Assembly (NCBI GenBank): GCA_029891385.1
Contig: CM057228.1
Span: 60,147,783-60,211,782, forward strand
DNA length: 64,000 bases
Source of the DNA: Erythroxylum novogranatense
Lineage: Eukaryota > Streptophyta > Magnoliopsida > Malpighiales > Erythroxylaceae
Direction: 5' to 3'
Positions within the stretch are counted from its first letter, which is position 1; each line of letters opens with the position of its first letter. This document shows positions 1 through 13,060 of the stretch, one piece after another. Under the pieces are notes generated by a model. That model made no database searches, had not been told where the DNA came from, and saw only the letters and a program-made list of their open reading frames with translations. Both the position numbers and the translations under genes were made by a program.

Positions 1-1860
1 CCACAAATTTTACTCATTGCTCACCCTATGTATCATTCTTGTAGAATGGATGCCTAAACCTCCCTGTTGCTTAGGTCTGTAAATTTTATTCCAACTAATC
101 TTCGCTTTGCTTCTACCTTGGTTTGAGCCATTTCACAAGAATTCTCCAAGCCTCCTGACTATTTCCTTGAGGATGTTTTTTGAGATGGATAAATGATTGA
201 TCCAATAAGTGATAAGATTGCTCAATATTGTCTGAATTAGCTTTAGCCTGCCTCTATAGCTAAGGAACCAATTTCTCCATTGGTTGATTCTTCCATGAAT
301 TAAATCCAACAATGGTTTGCAGTCCACAACACCAATTCTTCTTTGAGAAATTGGTACCCCTAATTATTTAAAAGTTAGACTTTCTTGTGTTAATTCCATC
401 TCGATTGTTGTAGAAGCTACCTCTTTATTTGAGTTGCTAGATAAATAGAAACATGTCTTCTAAAAGTCGTATCTTAGACCTGAGATCTTTTGAAACTCCT
501 TCATTAATTGAAAGAGTAGATTTATTGAATTTTTCTCAACTTTGACAATAAGAGAAGCTCATATGCAAAACCTAAACGTGTGAGCTTCATACCTTTACAT
601 CTTCCATGGAATTGGAATTATGAGTGCCTCCGGATGTTATTTGCAAGGAGAGCTGACAACTAATAAATAAAGGGATATTGGATGCCCTTGCCTTAAGCCC
701 CTCTTTTCTTTGACCAATTCTGTAGGTTCCTCATTTATCAGGATTGTCATAGAAGTAGTAGTAAAACCTTCCTCTACCCATTCTCTAAACAAGGGAGGGT
801 AACCTACTGCTTCCAATATAGTACAGAGAAAGCTCCAATTGATTGAGTCATAGGCCTTTGCAAGGTCCATCTTTATAGTGCAATTTCACATTCTCCTCTT
901 GGAATTATATCCCTCTAATAATTCCTGATATTGTAGAATGTTTGTTCCCATTGATCTCCCCTTAATGAATGCATTTTGTCATGGGTTGATTAACTTTCCC
1001 AGTTTCACTCTCAGTCTATTTGTTAGGATCTTCGTGATGGTTTTGTAACGAAAGTTATAACAAGTTATTGCTCTGAATTGTTCCATCTTCCATGCATTAC
1101 TTTATTTGGGTATAAGGCAAATAAACTTTTTATTCCATTCCTTGAGGATTGTTCCTTTCTTATAGAACTCATCCACTGCTGCTACCACTTCTTCTCTTAA
1201 AATATCCCAATGCTTTTAAAGAATCTCTCATTGTATCCATCCGGTCTAGGGTCTTTGTCAGGGTTTATTAAAAAAATAGCGTTATTTATTTCTTCCCTTT
1301 ATTTCTCTAACCAAAGCCACCTTCTCTTCTTCATCAAGCTTTTTAAGCCCTGCTAAAACCTCCATGAGTATAGCTCTTGTTGGCATTGCAACCCCATATT
1401 ACCGACTAATGTACTCTAAGGCAACCCTTTTCTTACCTTCTATGTCCTCATAGATCCACCTTGTTTCATCCTCCAGCATTCGGATGAAATTTTTATTCCA
1501 CCTAATTAAAATTGAGCTAATGAAATACTTAGTACATCTCTCACCCTCTTTTGTCCAGAGCATCTGAGATTTCTTTCTTAACAAAATATTTGTACTATTC
1601 AGTAGTTAATTATACTTTTCCACCTGTGAAAATTCCTAATTCCTTAGTTGCAAATCTTTTGTTCTGTCTAATAGTCTCTTTTGACATTGCTTTAACTCCT
1701 CCAAAGCATCAATTTTAGCCTTTAAATCCGGTTGTACCATTTTCTTGCTGAATAATTTCATTCTATTTTGCAAGGCTTTCAACTTCATGGTGATCTAATA
1801 CCTAGAATTGCCTTTTGCATTTCCTGTAAAAGTTTGTTTCTAAATGTTGGATTGTCCATT
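1..1860 (-). pseudogene. LINE (L1-type non-LTR retrotransposon) ORF2 fragment, broken
   Basis: Reading leftwards on the minus strand, the translations follow the order of a plant L1-type ORF2. A charged linker between endonuclease and reverse transcriptase (about 1860-1399) contains SQMLWTKEGERCTKYF, like the usual W-K-E-G-D-x-N-T-K-F-F motif. The reverse transcriptase core (about 1330-637) shows AITCYNFRYKTITKIL, then MDLAKAYDSINWSFL holding the first catalytic Asp, then RGLRQGHPISLYL, where QGDP is expected. A C-terminal thumb-like segment (327-133) shows NQWRNWFLSYRGRLKLI. Several frames are needed and stops are frequent, so the copy is dead. The 3' part continues beyond the left edge of the window. 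Its right end abuts a copia fragment of opposite orientation. Family assignment is confident; the exact limits are not. Confidence 0.85.
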
Positions 1861-1904
1861 AAGTGATTGAATGATGTAGGATTTCAATTTAAGATTAGAA
1901 ACGA

Positions 1905-3035
1905 TGTTTTTTTTCATTGTATAAGCATAAGTACTATTATGGTTTTGATACCTTAATTCATTGTTTATATCATTTCAATCTTGATGTTGAATCTCTGTTT
2001 CATATTGACCATGTTATAGGAAGTAAACGTAGTGCACAAAATGAATGTTCTAATTTTTTGTGGCATAAAATATTAGGTCGTATATCCAAAGAAAGGGTAC
2101 AAAAGTTAATGAAAAATAAAATCTTACCTCAGTTGGATTTTGCTGACTGGGATATATGTGTATAGTGCATTAAAGGTAAGCAAACCATACATATATCAAG
2201 GAATCTAGCCACAAGAAGTAAGAAATTACTTGAATTAATACACATTAACATTTATGGTCCTTTCGACGTTCCTTCTTGGGACGACGAAAAATATTTCATT
2301 ACCTTTATTGATGACTTCTCACGATATGGTTATATTTATTTGCTTTATGCAAAGTCTCAGTTTTTGGCCATCCTACAGGTGTTCATTAATGAGAGAGAAA
2401 GGCAGTTAGATGTAAAAGTAAAAATAGTGAGGTCTGATAGAGGTGATGAATATTATGAAAAATTTGATGAAAGTGGACAATGTCTCGGTCCATTTACAAA
2501 GTTTCTTGCAAGTCAAGGCATATGTTTACAATACAAAATACCTGTTACACCATAACAAAATGGTGTAGCCGAAAGGCGAAATCGTACTATTATAGATATG
2601 GCTAAGAGTATGTTAAGTTATAATTCTGTATCGTTATCATTATGGATGCATGCATTAAAAAATGCTAAGTATTTGCTTAATAGGATTCCTAGGAAAGCAG
2701 TTCCTAAGATATTTTATAAACTGTGAACAGAAAAGAAACCTAGTTTATGAAACCTTCACATTTGGGTTTGTCAGGCAAAAGTAAGGTTGTATAATCCATA
2801 TAAAAAAAAGTTTGATGTAAGAACTATTAGTGGTTTTTTCATTGGCTATCCTGAAAATAGTTTATTGTCTTAACGATAGTAGGAGAATAGCTCAGTCTGG
2901 TAATGCTTAACTAATTGAAAATGATCAAATCAGTGGGAGTGGACTACTTCAAATTGAGTACACATTACCACATCAGATGTGATTCCCATCAGTTGTTATT
3001 CCTCTTGTTGTATCACGGATTTGCATAATAAATCT
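1905..3035 (+). pseudogene. Ty1/copia gag-pre-integrase and integrase remnant
   Basis: One reading frame with several stops encodes a GAG-pre-integrase segment (FLWHKILGRISKERVQKL) followed by an integrase core. Recognisable blocks are KYFITFIDDFSRYGYIYLL, KIVRSDRGDEYY, QNGVAERRNRTIIDM and FFIGYPENS. Premature stops occur after DWDICV (TAG at 2163), after IPVTP (TAA), and twice near 2724-2750 (TGA). The first Asp of the DDE triad appears as Asn in HINIYGPF. Translation similarity fades after about 3035, and reverse transcriptase is absent. Gag-PR is missing on the left, where a minus-strand LINE begins directly, so this is a truncated insertion or a rearranged remnant. Confidence 0.85.
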
Positions 3036-3140
3036 TGGGGAGAAGATTATGGAGGGAACTAAATGAAAAATTGGGGATGGTTTGCAGACTTTATTTTTTA
3101 AGGACAAGTGGACTCCATTTGGGGAATTAAACTACATCCA
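3036..3140 (+). pseudogene. short LINE-like fragment
   Basis: A short plus-strand translation reading GDGLQTLFFKDKWTPFGEL resembles the IGDG-x-I-x-F-W-x-D-x-W block found downstream of reverse transcriptase in plant LINEs. It is only about 30 residues long and of opposite orientation to the LINE at 1-1860. The call rests on one motif and is tentative. Confidence 0.35.
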
Positions 3141-5297
3141 TAACCTATAGCCCATAAAAACCATACACCAATAAGAGGCCATAGTATTCTAGGTGCTGTC
3201 CAACAAAGACACACTGGAAAGATCATTACCAAAATTTAGAATTATGCATTTATTAAAGAATTGTGTTTTTAATCTTGTTAAAGAAGATAAAATGTTATAA
3301 AGTGGCACTGCATTATAAAGGAATTCTCTAACAAATAAATGAGGAAAATTCTTTAAAATCAGGAACCAAATTTAAGATGGTGCAAATTGGTATAGGAAAA
3401 CATCTAATTCCACATGCAGTATACATACTATAGATAACAACAAAAGAGCGACTCTTTATGGTAGATAGATTCACAAAAATATCTTATAATTCCTTATATA
3501 AGATGTCTTTGTGAATTAAACATTCTTTTGTATCCCTAGTGATATTCTTTTGTATCACTTTAATGTTGTCAACCTCATTCATTTGTAGCAAACAATTTAT
3601 GTCACCTATTAATAACCAAAAGCCTTTGAATTTTTCCATACGTTGACATAAAATAAAGGGATTTAATCTAAACAGTAAGAGAAATGAATTAACTGATTTC
3701 TTCTATTGCAATGTTAAAAGGAGATAGAGATGAAATTCCACTTAGCTCTTAAAAATCTTAAACTATCATTTATTTTTTCTTTTACTTTATTTTAGTTTCG
3801 AAAATTTTTAAAAGAGCAAGGTTTTCTTTAGGAAAAGGCCCTTAACTACATGATGCTTAAGAGGATTATGAAGTCCTTTTACATTCTATACTAAAAGTGA
3901 TATCTAACTTAAGCTCCAAAATTCCCCCGATTTACGTTAACCTACTTTTCTACTAGACCTCCTTTTGAATGACGATGAGACTACTGTAATGAATTCCTTG
4001 TTAGGTTGTTCCAATTCCTAATGACCAGAAAGAGAAGATGGCTTACCTTATCTTTTCCAAAGATGAAAGTTCAACAATGTCTAGATTGAGAGAAGTAGTT
4101 AGTAATTTATCAGTTAACTTAGGATCATGCTCCTAAACCAGTGATTGAAGGGATTTTTCCTAGTTCAAATCCACTTCTTATTCTTTTACATTCAACAAAT
4201 CCCCCTCAGGTATCCCTTGAATTTGATAGTTTATAAATATTATCAAAACATAGCAACCCTTATATAAGATACTTTGGATATCTTAAGTCAAACAATCATT
4301 TATAGAATCATTTTAATGAGAATTTTTATAAATTTATAAGTAATGTTCCAAATGGAAATTTCATATCTAGTCACTTCAGTGAAGTTGTTCTCTACCAAGG
4401 ATTTTTATATTTTTTTATCTAGTAAGTATTTTCATATTTGTTTAAGTGTTTCTATGCCTTATTATATGAGATCAACTACTTCCTTGATAAGAAAGAAACA
4501 TGTGTGTTATTATTTTTAGTCTATTAATGTATAATCTTAGTAAACTAACAAATATGAACAATTTAGGATAATACATAAATTTAATATGAATTTTATAATT
4601 ACGATCTTATCATACTTTCATTTGAAAAGTATTATCCAATGGACTTTATCTTACATGTCAGTTAATCAAACAGTCACAAAAGATAAAAATTGCATTTAGT
4701 TATTCATGTCAATGAAAATACAACCAACTGAATAGTGGCAAGGCATAAACTAACACTCAAGACTTTATGAATGATTATTCGACTCTAGCACAATTGAATT
4801 TAGTAGATGATCTCAAATTATCAAAGAAAAATGATTAAAGCTATAGAAAAAAAATGAAGGGGATCTTAAAGGGGGAAATTAAGAGATTAATATTAGGGTG
4901 GCTGGGTTTGTAAAGTAAGACAAAGGATGACAAAAGGAAATAATAAAAACTATGTTAAATGACAATGAACACTGAATACTAATCAATTTTTTTAAGGAAA
5001 ACCAAAAAGATAAGAGAGAGTTTTTATAGTTTTTAGGTAAAAATGAGAAGGATGAACACTCCCCTCTTTTAAAAGCCTAAAATTCATAAAGTTTTATATT
5101 CTAAACATAAAGGAAACAATTTTCCGGAAGGGTGGCTCTACATGAGTATTTTCTAATTTGTCTTGCAGGAATATTATTAGGATTTTAGCTACCAAGGTTA
5201 TTTGACAGAATCTAGTTTAAACCAAGCATGGCCTCCCCTAAACTTTTTTTATTCTCTAACTGGCAATAAGAGTCAAGCTTAACACCTTAGATAGGTT
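3141..5297. other. AT-rich intergenic stretch without recognisable genes
   Basis: I found no long frame, RNA gene, LTR terminus or clear repeat here. Short poly-A and poly-T tracts and chance small frames are present. It may be heavily decayed transposon sequence. Confidence 0.6.
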
Positions 5298-5302
5298 ATC
5301 AA
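5298..5302. repeat. Target-site duplication of element A (ATCAA)
   Basis: ATCAA directly precedes the TGTAACACCC terminus at 5303 and the same five bases follow the opposite terminus at 21605-21609. A perfect 5-bp duplication around a 16.3-kb unit shows that the two distant LTR ends belong to one insertion. Confidence 0.95.
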
Positions 5303-6871
5303 TGTAACACCCCACACCCGTAAGACCCGAACCCGATATCGTTGGTGATATCCGAGTCCGCGTCCCACGAGAGTGACGTACTACATCAGTCGATTTAAAA
5401 TTCAGTATACTTTTTTTCTTTTCTTTTGTAGCCATTAACTCCACGCTCACACGGCAAACACAGTAAGTAATTAAAATCCGTGTTCAATAAAACCAGTTCA
5501 GATTATTACGGTCATTCAAGATAATTACAATCATCAATGCGGTAAAATATTACTACCACAATGGCTCAAGAAAATACAATGCCTTGTTATACAAAGTGAT
5601 TGCGGAATACAATTTACTAAAACACTAATGCGCATACCTAACCGATCCCGACCTCTAACCTTTACTCGTCTACAGAGATATACTCCGTGTCAACGGGGTA
5701 TTCTTCAGACTGAAAAATAAATGCGATTTTGGGTGAGTTTTGCGAACTCGGTGAGAAACCATCATCGATGGTTCACTCAAATCATGACACGCCCATGGCG
5801 TCTGAAGCAAAGATCAAGAATCATCAATTACCAATAAGCGGTCAATAACCATATCCGAGAATAAGAAACCATTCACAAGAATACATACCATCACGAAGCA
5901 AGATTTATCACAAAGCGGTCATTTATGCGAATGCAATGCATATGTGACTCTTTCCGATTATTCAAGATTGTGCCCAAGTGCTCGGTCGGTGTTCGGGGGG
6001 GACGCGTCGAGATTTCTCCCATCGGGCTCGTGGCCCGGCCAAGACAAAGATGAGAGTTCAAGCTCTTATCAAGAAAATAGCAACTGGGGCACGCCCATTA
6101 TCCGATCATGCAATTATGCATGCAAAGATGCAAGATGCGAGAATGTACGGTGTTTGGCTATAAAGCCCGTGTATCGATGAATCAATGATATGGCTATAAA
6201 GCCCAAAGATAGCAAATGTTGATGACGGTGGCTATAAAGCCCATCTATCAATATCGTATCATTGAAGACGGTAAAATCATATAATACAATCCCATACATT
6301 ACATGCCAAGATTCATACAAAGGATCATTCAATTCACTTTTGCACGTAATTCACGTTGAGCATGTAAACAACCAGAAATTTGAGAAACCAACTAGGTTAC
6401 TCACCTATTACTTTCGAGCTAATGCCGGAAAGTCTCTGTGACGTCGGTCAATCGACGCTCCAATTGGGCCTCTATATGAATCAGAAAAAGTACGAGTCAC
6501 TAAATATGAAATTTGTGCTCATGTTGATGAGATATGCATGTTCATGAATTCCCGGTCCTAATTTAATATTTTCCCATAAAGAAATTCTATGAAAAATTAG
6601 AAATCCATAGGCGCTGACGGTGCGCAATTCGGACCTCTATAGGTCCTCAATTAAATAAAGCAGTGTTTACATGATCCGTCGATAGGGCTACGCCAAATTC
6701 CGCCTAAAATTCCCGTTTTCTCATAATATGAAATTAAATGTTCAACGAATCCGATGCCTCTAGAATCAAGTCAATCGGACGTCGGACGGAAAGAAATTGA
6801 CAAAAGAACAATCGGATCAATTTATACCAAATAAAATCAAAACAATAATATATATATATATATATTTGAAG

Positions 6872-7012
6872 CTTTGCCTCATGGGCGAGGCGACGCCCTC
6901 ATGAGGCTGAATCATCCTGCTTCGTCGCGAGGCAAGCCGTCGCCTCGCGACCAGGCCAATTATCTCGCCCTCGCGAGGCTAGAAGTCGCCCTCGCGAGAC
7001 GGCGAGTTCCCC
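6872..7012. repeat. Palindrome cluster, CTCGCGAG type (element A, 3' LTR)
   Basis: A GC-rich island in AT-rich LTR sequence. Copies of TCGCGAGG, CTCGCGACC, CCTCGCGAGG and CCTCGCGAGAC recur at short intervals, built around the self-complementary core CTCGCGAG. A (TA)n run precedes it. Matching clusters occur at 19020-19160 and, inverted, at 15925-16118. Confidence 0.85.
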
Positions 7013-7084
7013 TGCCTTGTCCTTTTCTTTTTTTTTTTTCCAGATTTCAATTCCTAATTTCCAACTACTCTAACTTTTAGCACA

Positions 7085-8100
7085 CAAATCAGAAAAATGC
7101 CCACTATACCTCATTGGAAAGCTTATGAAAAGCTCTACAATTCTCAAGAAGACCAAAAAATTCAAATCCAACCTTAAGAGTCTAAAATAATCCATCAAAC
7201 CTTCTGCCTAATCAATTTCCCTCAACACTGGGCAGTACATTGACAATTGCATAATTCACTGATTCTTCAGAAATAAATTACCACAAAAATATGGTCAATA
7301 ATTTCACAATGTCCTCTACAACTTTCATGAACAATCCAAAATCAAATTCTATTTCTAAACCAGTCAATTAATTCATTCAATGTCACTGTCCCTGAAATCC
7401 TTCAATATGGGCAGTAACCTTACAACAAGCATAACTCCCTATATACAAGTCAGTAAATTCAGAACTTTATATCCCTGAAAAGATAACATCTCAAACTTCA
7501 ATTTCCATGAAGCACTCAACCTCCAATTCAATCTCTAACAATTTCAAAACTGTTATGGAAGTTTCTGTTATGATCAGCCACTCATAACCTAATGTAGGGT
7601 TCACTTTTGAAAATCATAACTCCCAATTCTGACTTCTAAAATTACAAACCATATGTCATTTTCAAGGTAATCTTTTCCTCTACAACTTTTCAGAAGCTCA
7701 CTCACACCAATTCAGTCCACATAAAATGTTAAAATTGCCTCCAATCAGTAAACTCACAAAATCACACTTAAGCTAGGTTTCATCAAAATGCTCAAAACCA
7801 GTCATTAGTAATCAATTCATATCTCCCAATACACAATTCTAAAATAGCAAGATCAGTAGCAATGGAAAGATAATCAAATATGCTACAACTTCCATGAAGA
7901 CCATTCTCCCTAATTCCATTTCAATTAATTCATAAAAATCAACAAAACTCAGATGTTATGGTTGCGGTTACTGTTCATAGGCAATGGAACAGGAACTTTC
8001 CCATTCAAAATTCACCCTTCTATCATTGAAATTCAACAACACCTATTTCACACTAAATTGAAGCCAACATCCCAAAGTTTCAGTGGCCACTAACCTTACC
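7085..8100 (-). repeat. Degenerate 180-200-bp subrepeats in the LTR
   Basis: A core resembling CTCTACAACTTTCATGAAGA recurs near 7131, 7313, 7490, 7677 and 7880, giving spacings of about 182, 177, 187 and 203 bp. Each is followed by a CAATTC/CAAATC-rich stretch. Sequence between cores is weakly conserved, as expected of an old internal tandem amplification. Confidence 0.65.
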
Positions 8101-9473
8101 TCATTTGCATTTCTACACAATAAGTTATGAATAAAACAATAACATCAATTAAAATTCCAACTTTCCAGATTTAAGGTTAACCTTAGTTCAACCACTCCCA
8201 ATACCTTTTTCACATCATTAAACATCACAATAAATACAAATTAAATCTTACTCCAGTCACACAGATACTAGGGTTAATACTGAAAAATTTACAGCATTAA
8301 ATTCCTCAATTCAGATACTCAATTAATTATCCATAATCAATTCAAAATCAAACCATATCATTACTTTCAATTCAGTCATCACTTAGCTTTATGCCCCTTA
8401 TTTTAAATCATAATAGTCAACACTTTAATGTCTACATGAACCTTATACATGCTTTAAATCCTTATATTAACTACCCCCATACTATCATGACATTTATTTC
8501 CATGTAAAAACACATTTAAAGATCAAAACTTAAGGAAAACTTACCAAATCAAAACCTCCTTCAAACCTTCAACAATCACTCTCCAACTTCTACACCTAAG
8601 TACCAACCTCCTTCCCTTCTCAAATATGCTCAAAACTCATCTTCTAGCTTTGAGGGAATTATAGAGAGTAGCTTGCAAAGATGAGAAAAGAGAAAAAATT
8701 CGATGGCTGCAAAGAAGAGTTGAGTTTGTGTGGTTTCGGATGCTAATAACCAAGGCTTAAACAACCCATTTCCTTTCCTTTTAACATATACGTCCGAGAG
8801 CATTTTGAGAGGAGCATTAAATGTTGCTTTTAAATGGCAACATGAGATTGGTCCACAAATCAAAGAAAAGTCAAGATATATTTGTTTAATCCAGATCAAA
8901 AATGTTACTCCATTAAACTCCAATGACCCTACTTTCAGTCCCAAAATAAAATACCCAATATTACAATATCAGTGGGTAGCGATTTTTGCTACCGAGAATC
9001 GACCGGTTCGCCAATTGGTGATTTATCCGGTCCGAGAAATTTCCCCGAATTATTTTTCTGAGAATTAATGAAATTCCCTAAAATTATAAAACAGTAATGA
9101 GCACTCTAAATAATTTTTAATCACAACAATTACCTTTTCTACCCCAAAACAAGTTTAGGCTGCCATCTGGCGATTTTGCGGTATCCGGAATTTTCTCTGG
9201 AAAATTCCAGAAAAATTCCTATAAATCCCAAAAAAATGTAAAACCATTTATGGTGCAGTCCAAACAATTTTTCAACCTCAATTATCCCATTAATTCCAAT
9301 AAAATTACTTTAGGCCCAATTTCCGGGAATGTCATGAATACCGTAATTCCATATACACAATTGATACTGTGTATCGATCCTATTATGCATGAACAGTACT
9401 AAATATTCCCTATTAGTCTCATCCTATACCAATTTTACTATTTTACCCTTCCAGGAGGGGGTGGGATGTTACA

Positions 9474-9486
9474 ATTCTCCCCTCCT
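9474..9486 (-). other. Polypurine tract of element A
   Basis: On the minus strand AAGGAGGGGAGAA sits directly against the TGTAACATCC end of the 3' LTR, in the position and with the composition of a plus-strand primer for reverse transcription. It fixes the element's orientation as minus. Confidence 0.88.
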
Positions 9487-12400
9487 TATAAGAATTTCGT
9501 CCTCGAAATTCTCAGTCAATGGTTCACTATGACAGTAATCACTTGATTCTACATATCTCATACACTTTTCCACTTAATGATTCACTTTTCGAGTGATCAC
9601 AGTAACCACTCTCAGTCCGTGGTCCAGGTACTAATTTGGCTAACTCTTTATCACTTAGGACAGTAAACGGATTTGACAATACCATTAGTTGACTATCTCA
9701 TTTTCTTAGCTATCTCACTTGCCATTTCTAGAACTGTCACTACCTTTGGTTTCGATATTTAACTCAGTTCAGTATTTTCGAACCTATTCACTTATCACAT
9801 TTTATTCCTCTCCTCTAATACCTTTTTCCCACAGTGCCATATAGTCCAATTCGTATTCCATTGAGGACATCTCCATGTCTTTGGTACCTCCCTTAATCAC
9901 GTCAGGGACGATTTACATTCCTTTGGTACCAATACAGTGACATTAAACTCCACTTCACTATAATCAGCAACAATGTACCTAATACAGTCATTTATTATAT
10001 GCCATTCACTTTATATTCAAATTCGATTCTCGTAAGACAATTTACTATTCTATAGTGTTCACACACTTTATTCGGATATACATTTTACTCTGTCTCATTT
10101 GTCCGATCCGATTCCACTTTAGCTAACCATGCAGTTTTCTCAGTCACTTTCCTTTTTCTCACACATTTTAGTCTCAAATCCGTTATGGTCTTTAACTCCC
10201 AGTAGGCACTGTGCAGTGTAACAGTATATATTCTCCAGTGAATCAAAGCTCTATAACACGACCATAATCAAACCTTTTTCCTATTGGACATTCAACCTAT
10301 AAACACTTGAGCCAAGAATCACTACATTCTATAACTACAATTACTCAATTTCACTTTTCAAATATGCTTACTAGTAACTTTGACAGTTCACTTCCTTGTT
10401 CTAATACCTTTTTATCGGGTACACTTACTTCTTCTTTGAATTTTTCACTATAGTTTTCCAATTCCACTTGTATATTCAAACTCATCATAAAATTTATCAC
10501 TTTACTTTCTGCACTCTTAACCTTCCGTATCACTATTTTTTTTTTACAACTTCAATTTTCCAAAAACACTTCACTATTACCCAATATCTGCTTGACATTG
10601 ATTGAAAACCCCAATATCTGTAATTGATCTGTTCATTGAAGCATTATCGTATTTACACCGGTCTCTTTCCTCAAATTAACCCAGTGTATAATTATAGGAA
10701 TCTACAGTCTCCAAGGCTTTCAATAATGAGAATGGCACTAATACCATTTATCACAGTCAGTTTAATTTATTTCATACTTGTTCAACATATTGTCGCAGTT
10801 CAATACTCACTGCCCACTCTTCCAGTGTATGTTTATCATCGATGTCGATTCCTCAATTCATCCTATCGCTTTTTTTACTTTTCACCGCTCAACACTTCCA
10901 AACACATTCATCTCTAATCACAGATTACTACCATTTGCTTACCTCTCATAAATCCCTTATTAGGGTCCTATTGACTTTACCATACATCTTTTACCCTTTT
11001 CATTGAGTCCACACTTAGTGTATCCGCAATTTCTTTATGAAGGTGTCACTACATCACCTCATTGTCGGTTTCCTTGTTGACCCTCTTGTCTCTATTCGGT
11101 TTCTCTTTTCATTTTCTCTTCTCAACTGTTTTCATATCATTCATATCAACATATGTTGATACCTTGTCATCCATATTTAAACCTCCAAAATTTTCCATTT
11201 TATTTTAGTATCTCTCTTCTCGATTCGGGACTCTTTTATTTTCGTTTCAAATCTAGATTCCTCAACAGCTTTACATCATAACGGAGATCGATTCACTTCA
11301 CATTGCAATAGAATCACCTCAAATTAAAATCTCACTCATATGGAATTCTTTACATTTCTGTACATACAGTGCAGATAACCTCAACAATATGAGCTATGTC
11401 CCAATTTCACTTTTAATTTTGTCCCTACTTCTATCCATTTGACCGTTCGTCTTGATACCATCTTTATACGGTTCACGAAAGTCTCCTCAACCAATTATTA
11501 TCCTAATTGCTTTTCAATCATTCATCACTATACGTACTATCTCAATCAGAACACTTTTATGCCATCATTTAACAGATCAGAACATTCCTTTCACAACGGT
11601 TCCTTGTAACAGTCACTTAAACACTTTCTTTACCACCTATTCAGTAATCTATACCAGAATCACTTTTCAGTTCCTCTCATACAGGTACACTCATTCCACC
11701 TTTGTCTTACTTTAACCTCTTAAGAACTTCACACTTATAATCACTCTAAACATTTACCGCCCGTTTCCTCTATGATTTCCATATATCTGTCACATACATT
11801 TCATTAGTCACAATCAACATTACCGTCAATAGATATCCCTAACGAAGAAATTGACTTAAAGACATTAACTTTTTCATACACCACTATTGTGGTTTCATTC
11901 ATTTCAAGATCTTTATTTCATTCTCACCATATCATTAAACTGTATGTCTCATTCCCTATCCATTACGTGCAACTTGACCTTATAAGGTCATATCAATTTG
12001 GCTTATCGACATGATCATTATTCCTATTTTTCATTCCGTTTTCGCTACTTATCTTCTATTTTCCTCAAACAGTCTATGATCAGGTGTTCACAGTCCCCAA
12101 TACCCGACAAAATCGTTGATACCACTCCATTTTATCTCTATCTATATACCTATCCATTTACCATTTTTGTGTCCATGTACACCTAATTCAGTATTTCTCG
12201 ATACTCCATCAGTAGAAATCATCTGTCTGTCTTTTTCCTTTACGATTTTATCATACGAATTTCCAAACTCGTAGCATAATAGTCACATAATCATTTCAGT
12301 TTCAAGCATATGCGGTCCAAATCATAACCATTTCACAAATTCTTCAGTTTATTTGTACACTTTTACCTCACTCTAATAGGCACTGGGCATCTTACTTTTT

Positions 12401-13040
12401 CAGTTCTTTCAGTTCTCAATAAACCGTTCTGAAGACTCTATTGAGCTTCTTTCCATTTCGCTATTATCTTCTGCTTATAATATCTACTGATCTTTAATTC
12501 GAATACAGTGAATCAAAATATGCCCGATTAGATCATCTACATTTTACTCAATTCCAATATTTCCCCATTCATGACATATACAGTCAGAACTGTAATTACC
12601 TAACCCTCCCGGGCTTTTAATTTCACTTAGATCTACGATAACCAATATGCTTCCCATATCTCTAATGGACCTCTCCAAGTTCTCAACATCTTCATTTTTC
12701 TGTCACCATAATATTGTCAATTTAATTCAGAATTTCTTAATCAGTCGAAGCCCACACAGTCATTCTGCTATCACTTATAAGGGTTTCTAACCCAGTACAA
12801 TTTCAACCTTCTTATCCATTTTTTTTCCTTTATTCTTTCCTAATTGATTATCCCCTTTTAGGGATTTTTACTCTAATCCAGTCTCACTCTTCTCTCACTT
12901 AATCACTTGACACTTATGCACCCTTAGGCTTTATCCTCGTGCGACTCTGACTAGGGATCAGTTACCACGGTCTGCAACGACGCGACTCAAATGCACGAAA
13001 CCTATGTTCCAAACTGTGCCCAGATACATTACGTACAACC

Positions 13041-13054
13041 TGGCTCTGATACCA
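13041..13054 (-). other. Primer-binding site (initiator tRNA-Met) of element A
   Basis: The minus strand reads TGGTATCAGAGCCA, complementary to the 3' end of plant initiator tRNA-Met, six bases from the LTR end. It marks the right-hand LTR as the 5' LTR. Confidence 0.93.
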
Positions 13055-13060
13055 CCTAAA

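Larger units (their letters stand above)
5303..9473 (-). repeat. 3' LTR of element A (about 4.17 kb)
   Basis: In plus coordinates it begins TGTAACACCCCACACCCG and ends GGTGGGATGTTACA, so TG...CA termini are present on both strands. Reading in plus coordinates it holds three GGCTATAAAGCC inverted repeats (6156, 6192, 6230), a CTCGCGAG cluster near 6872-7012, and degenerate subrepeats (7085-8100). On the minus strand a splice-like pair is seen, GGTAAGTTTT near 8544 and TTTTTCAG at 5712-5710. The length is far above the few-hundred-bp LTR of typical copia elements. Small frames inside it are probably not genes. Confidence 0.93.
9474..13060 (-). other. Interior of element A, no recognisable gag-pol
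   Basis: The 3.6-kb interior is pyrimidine-rich on the plus strand and has no long frame on either strand; the largest small frames (such as 97 codons at 10624) show no known motif. Right after the primer site the minus strand reads TTTCGTGCATTTGAGTCG, a leader-like sequence I associate with chromovirus leaders. At the far end, the chromovirus-like tail ENFEDEIL remains next to the polypurine tract. The region is too short for a normal gypsy gag-pol (about 4.5 kb or more), so it is either a LARD-type non-coding interior or strongly deleted and decayed pol. Confidence 0.7.

Noticed and set aside
8630..9068. Frames of 104 and 112 codons on both strands, repeated near 20791-21072
   Set aside because: Shared LTR sequence of element A; the second copy is shorter through frame changes, showing no coding constraint.
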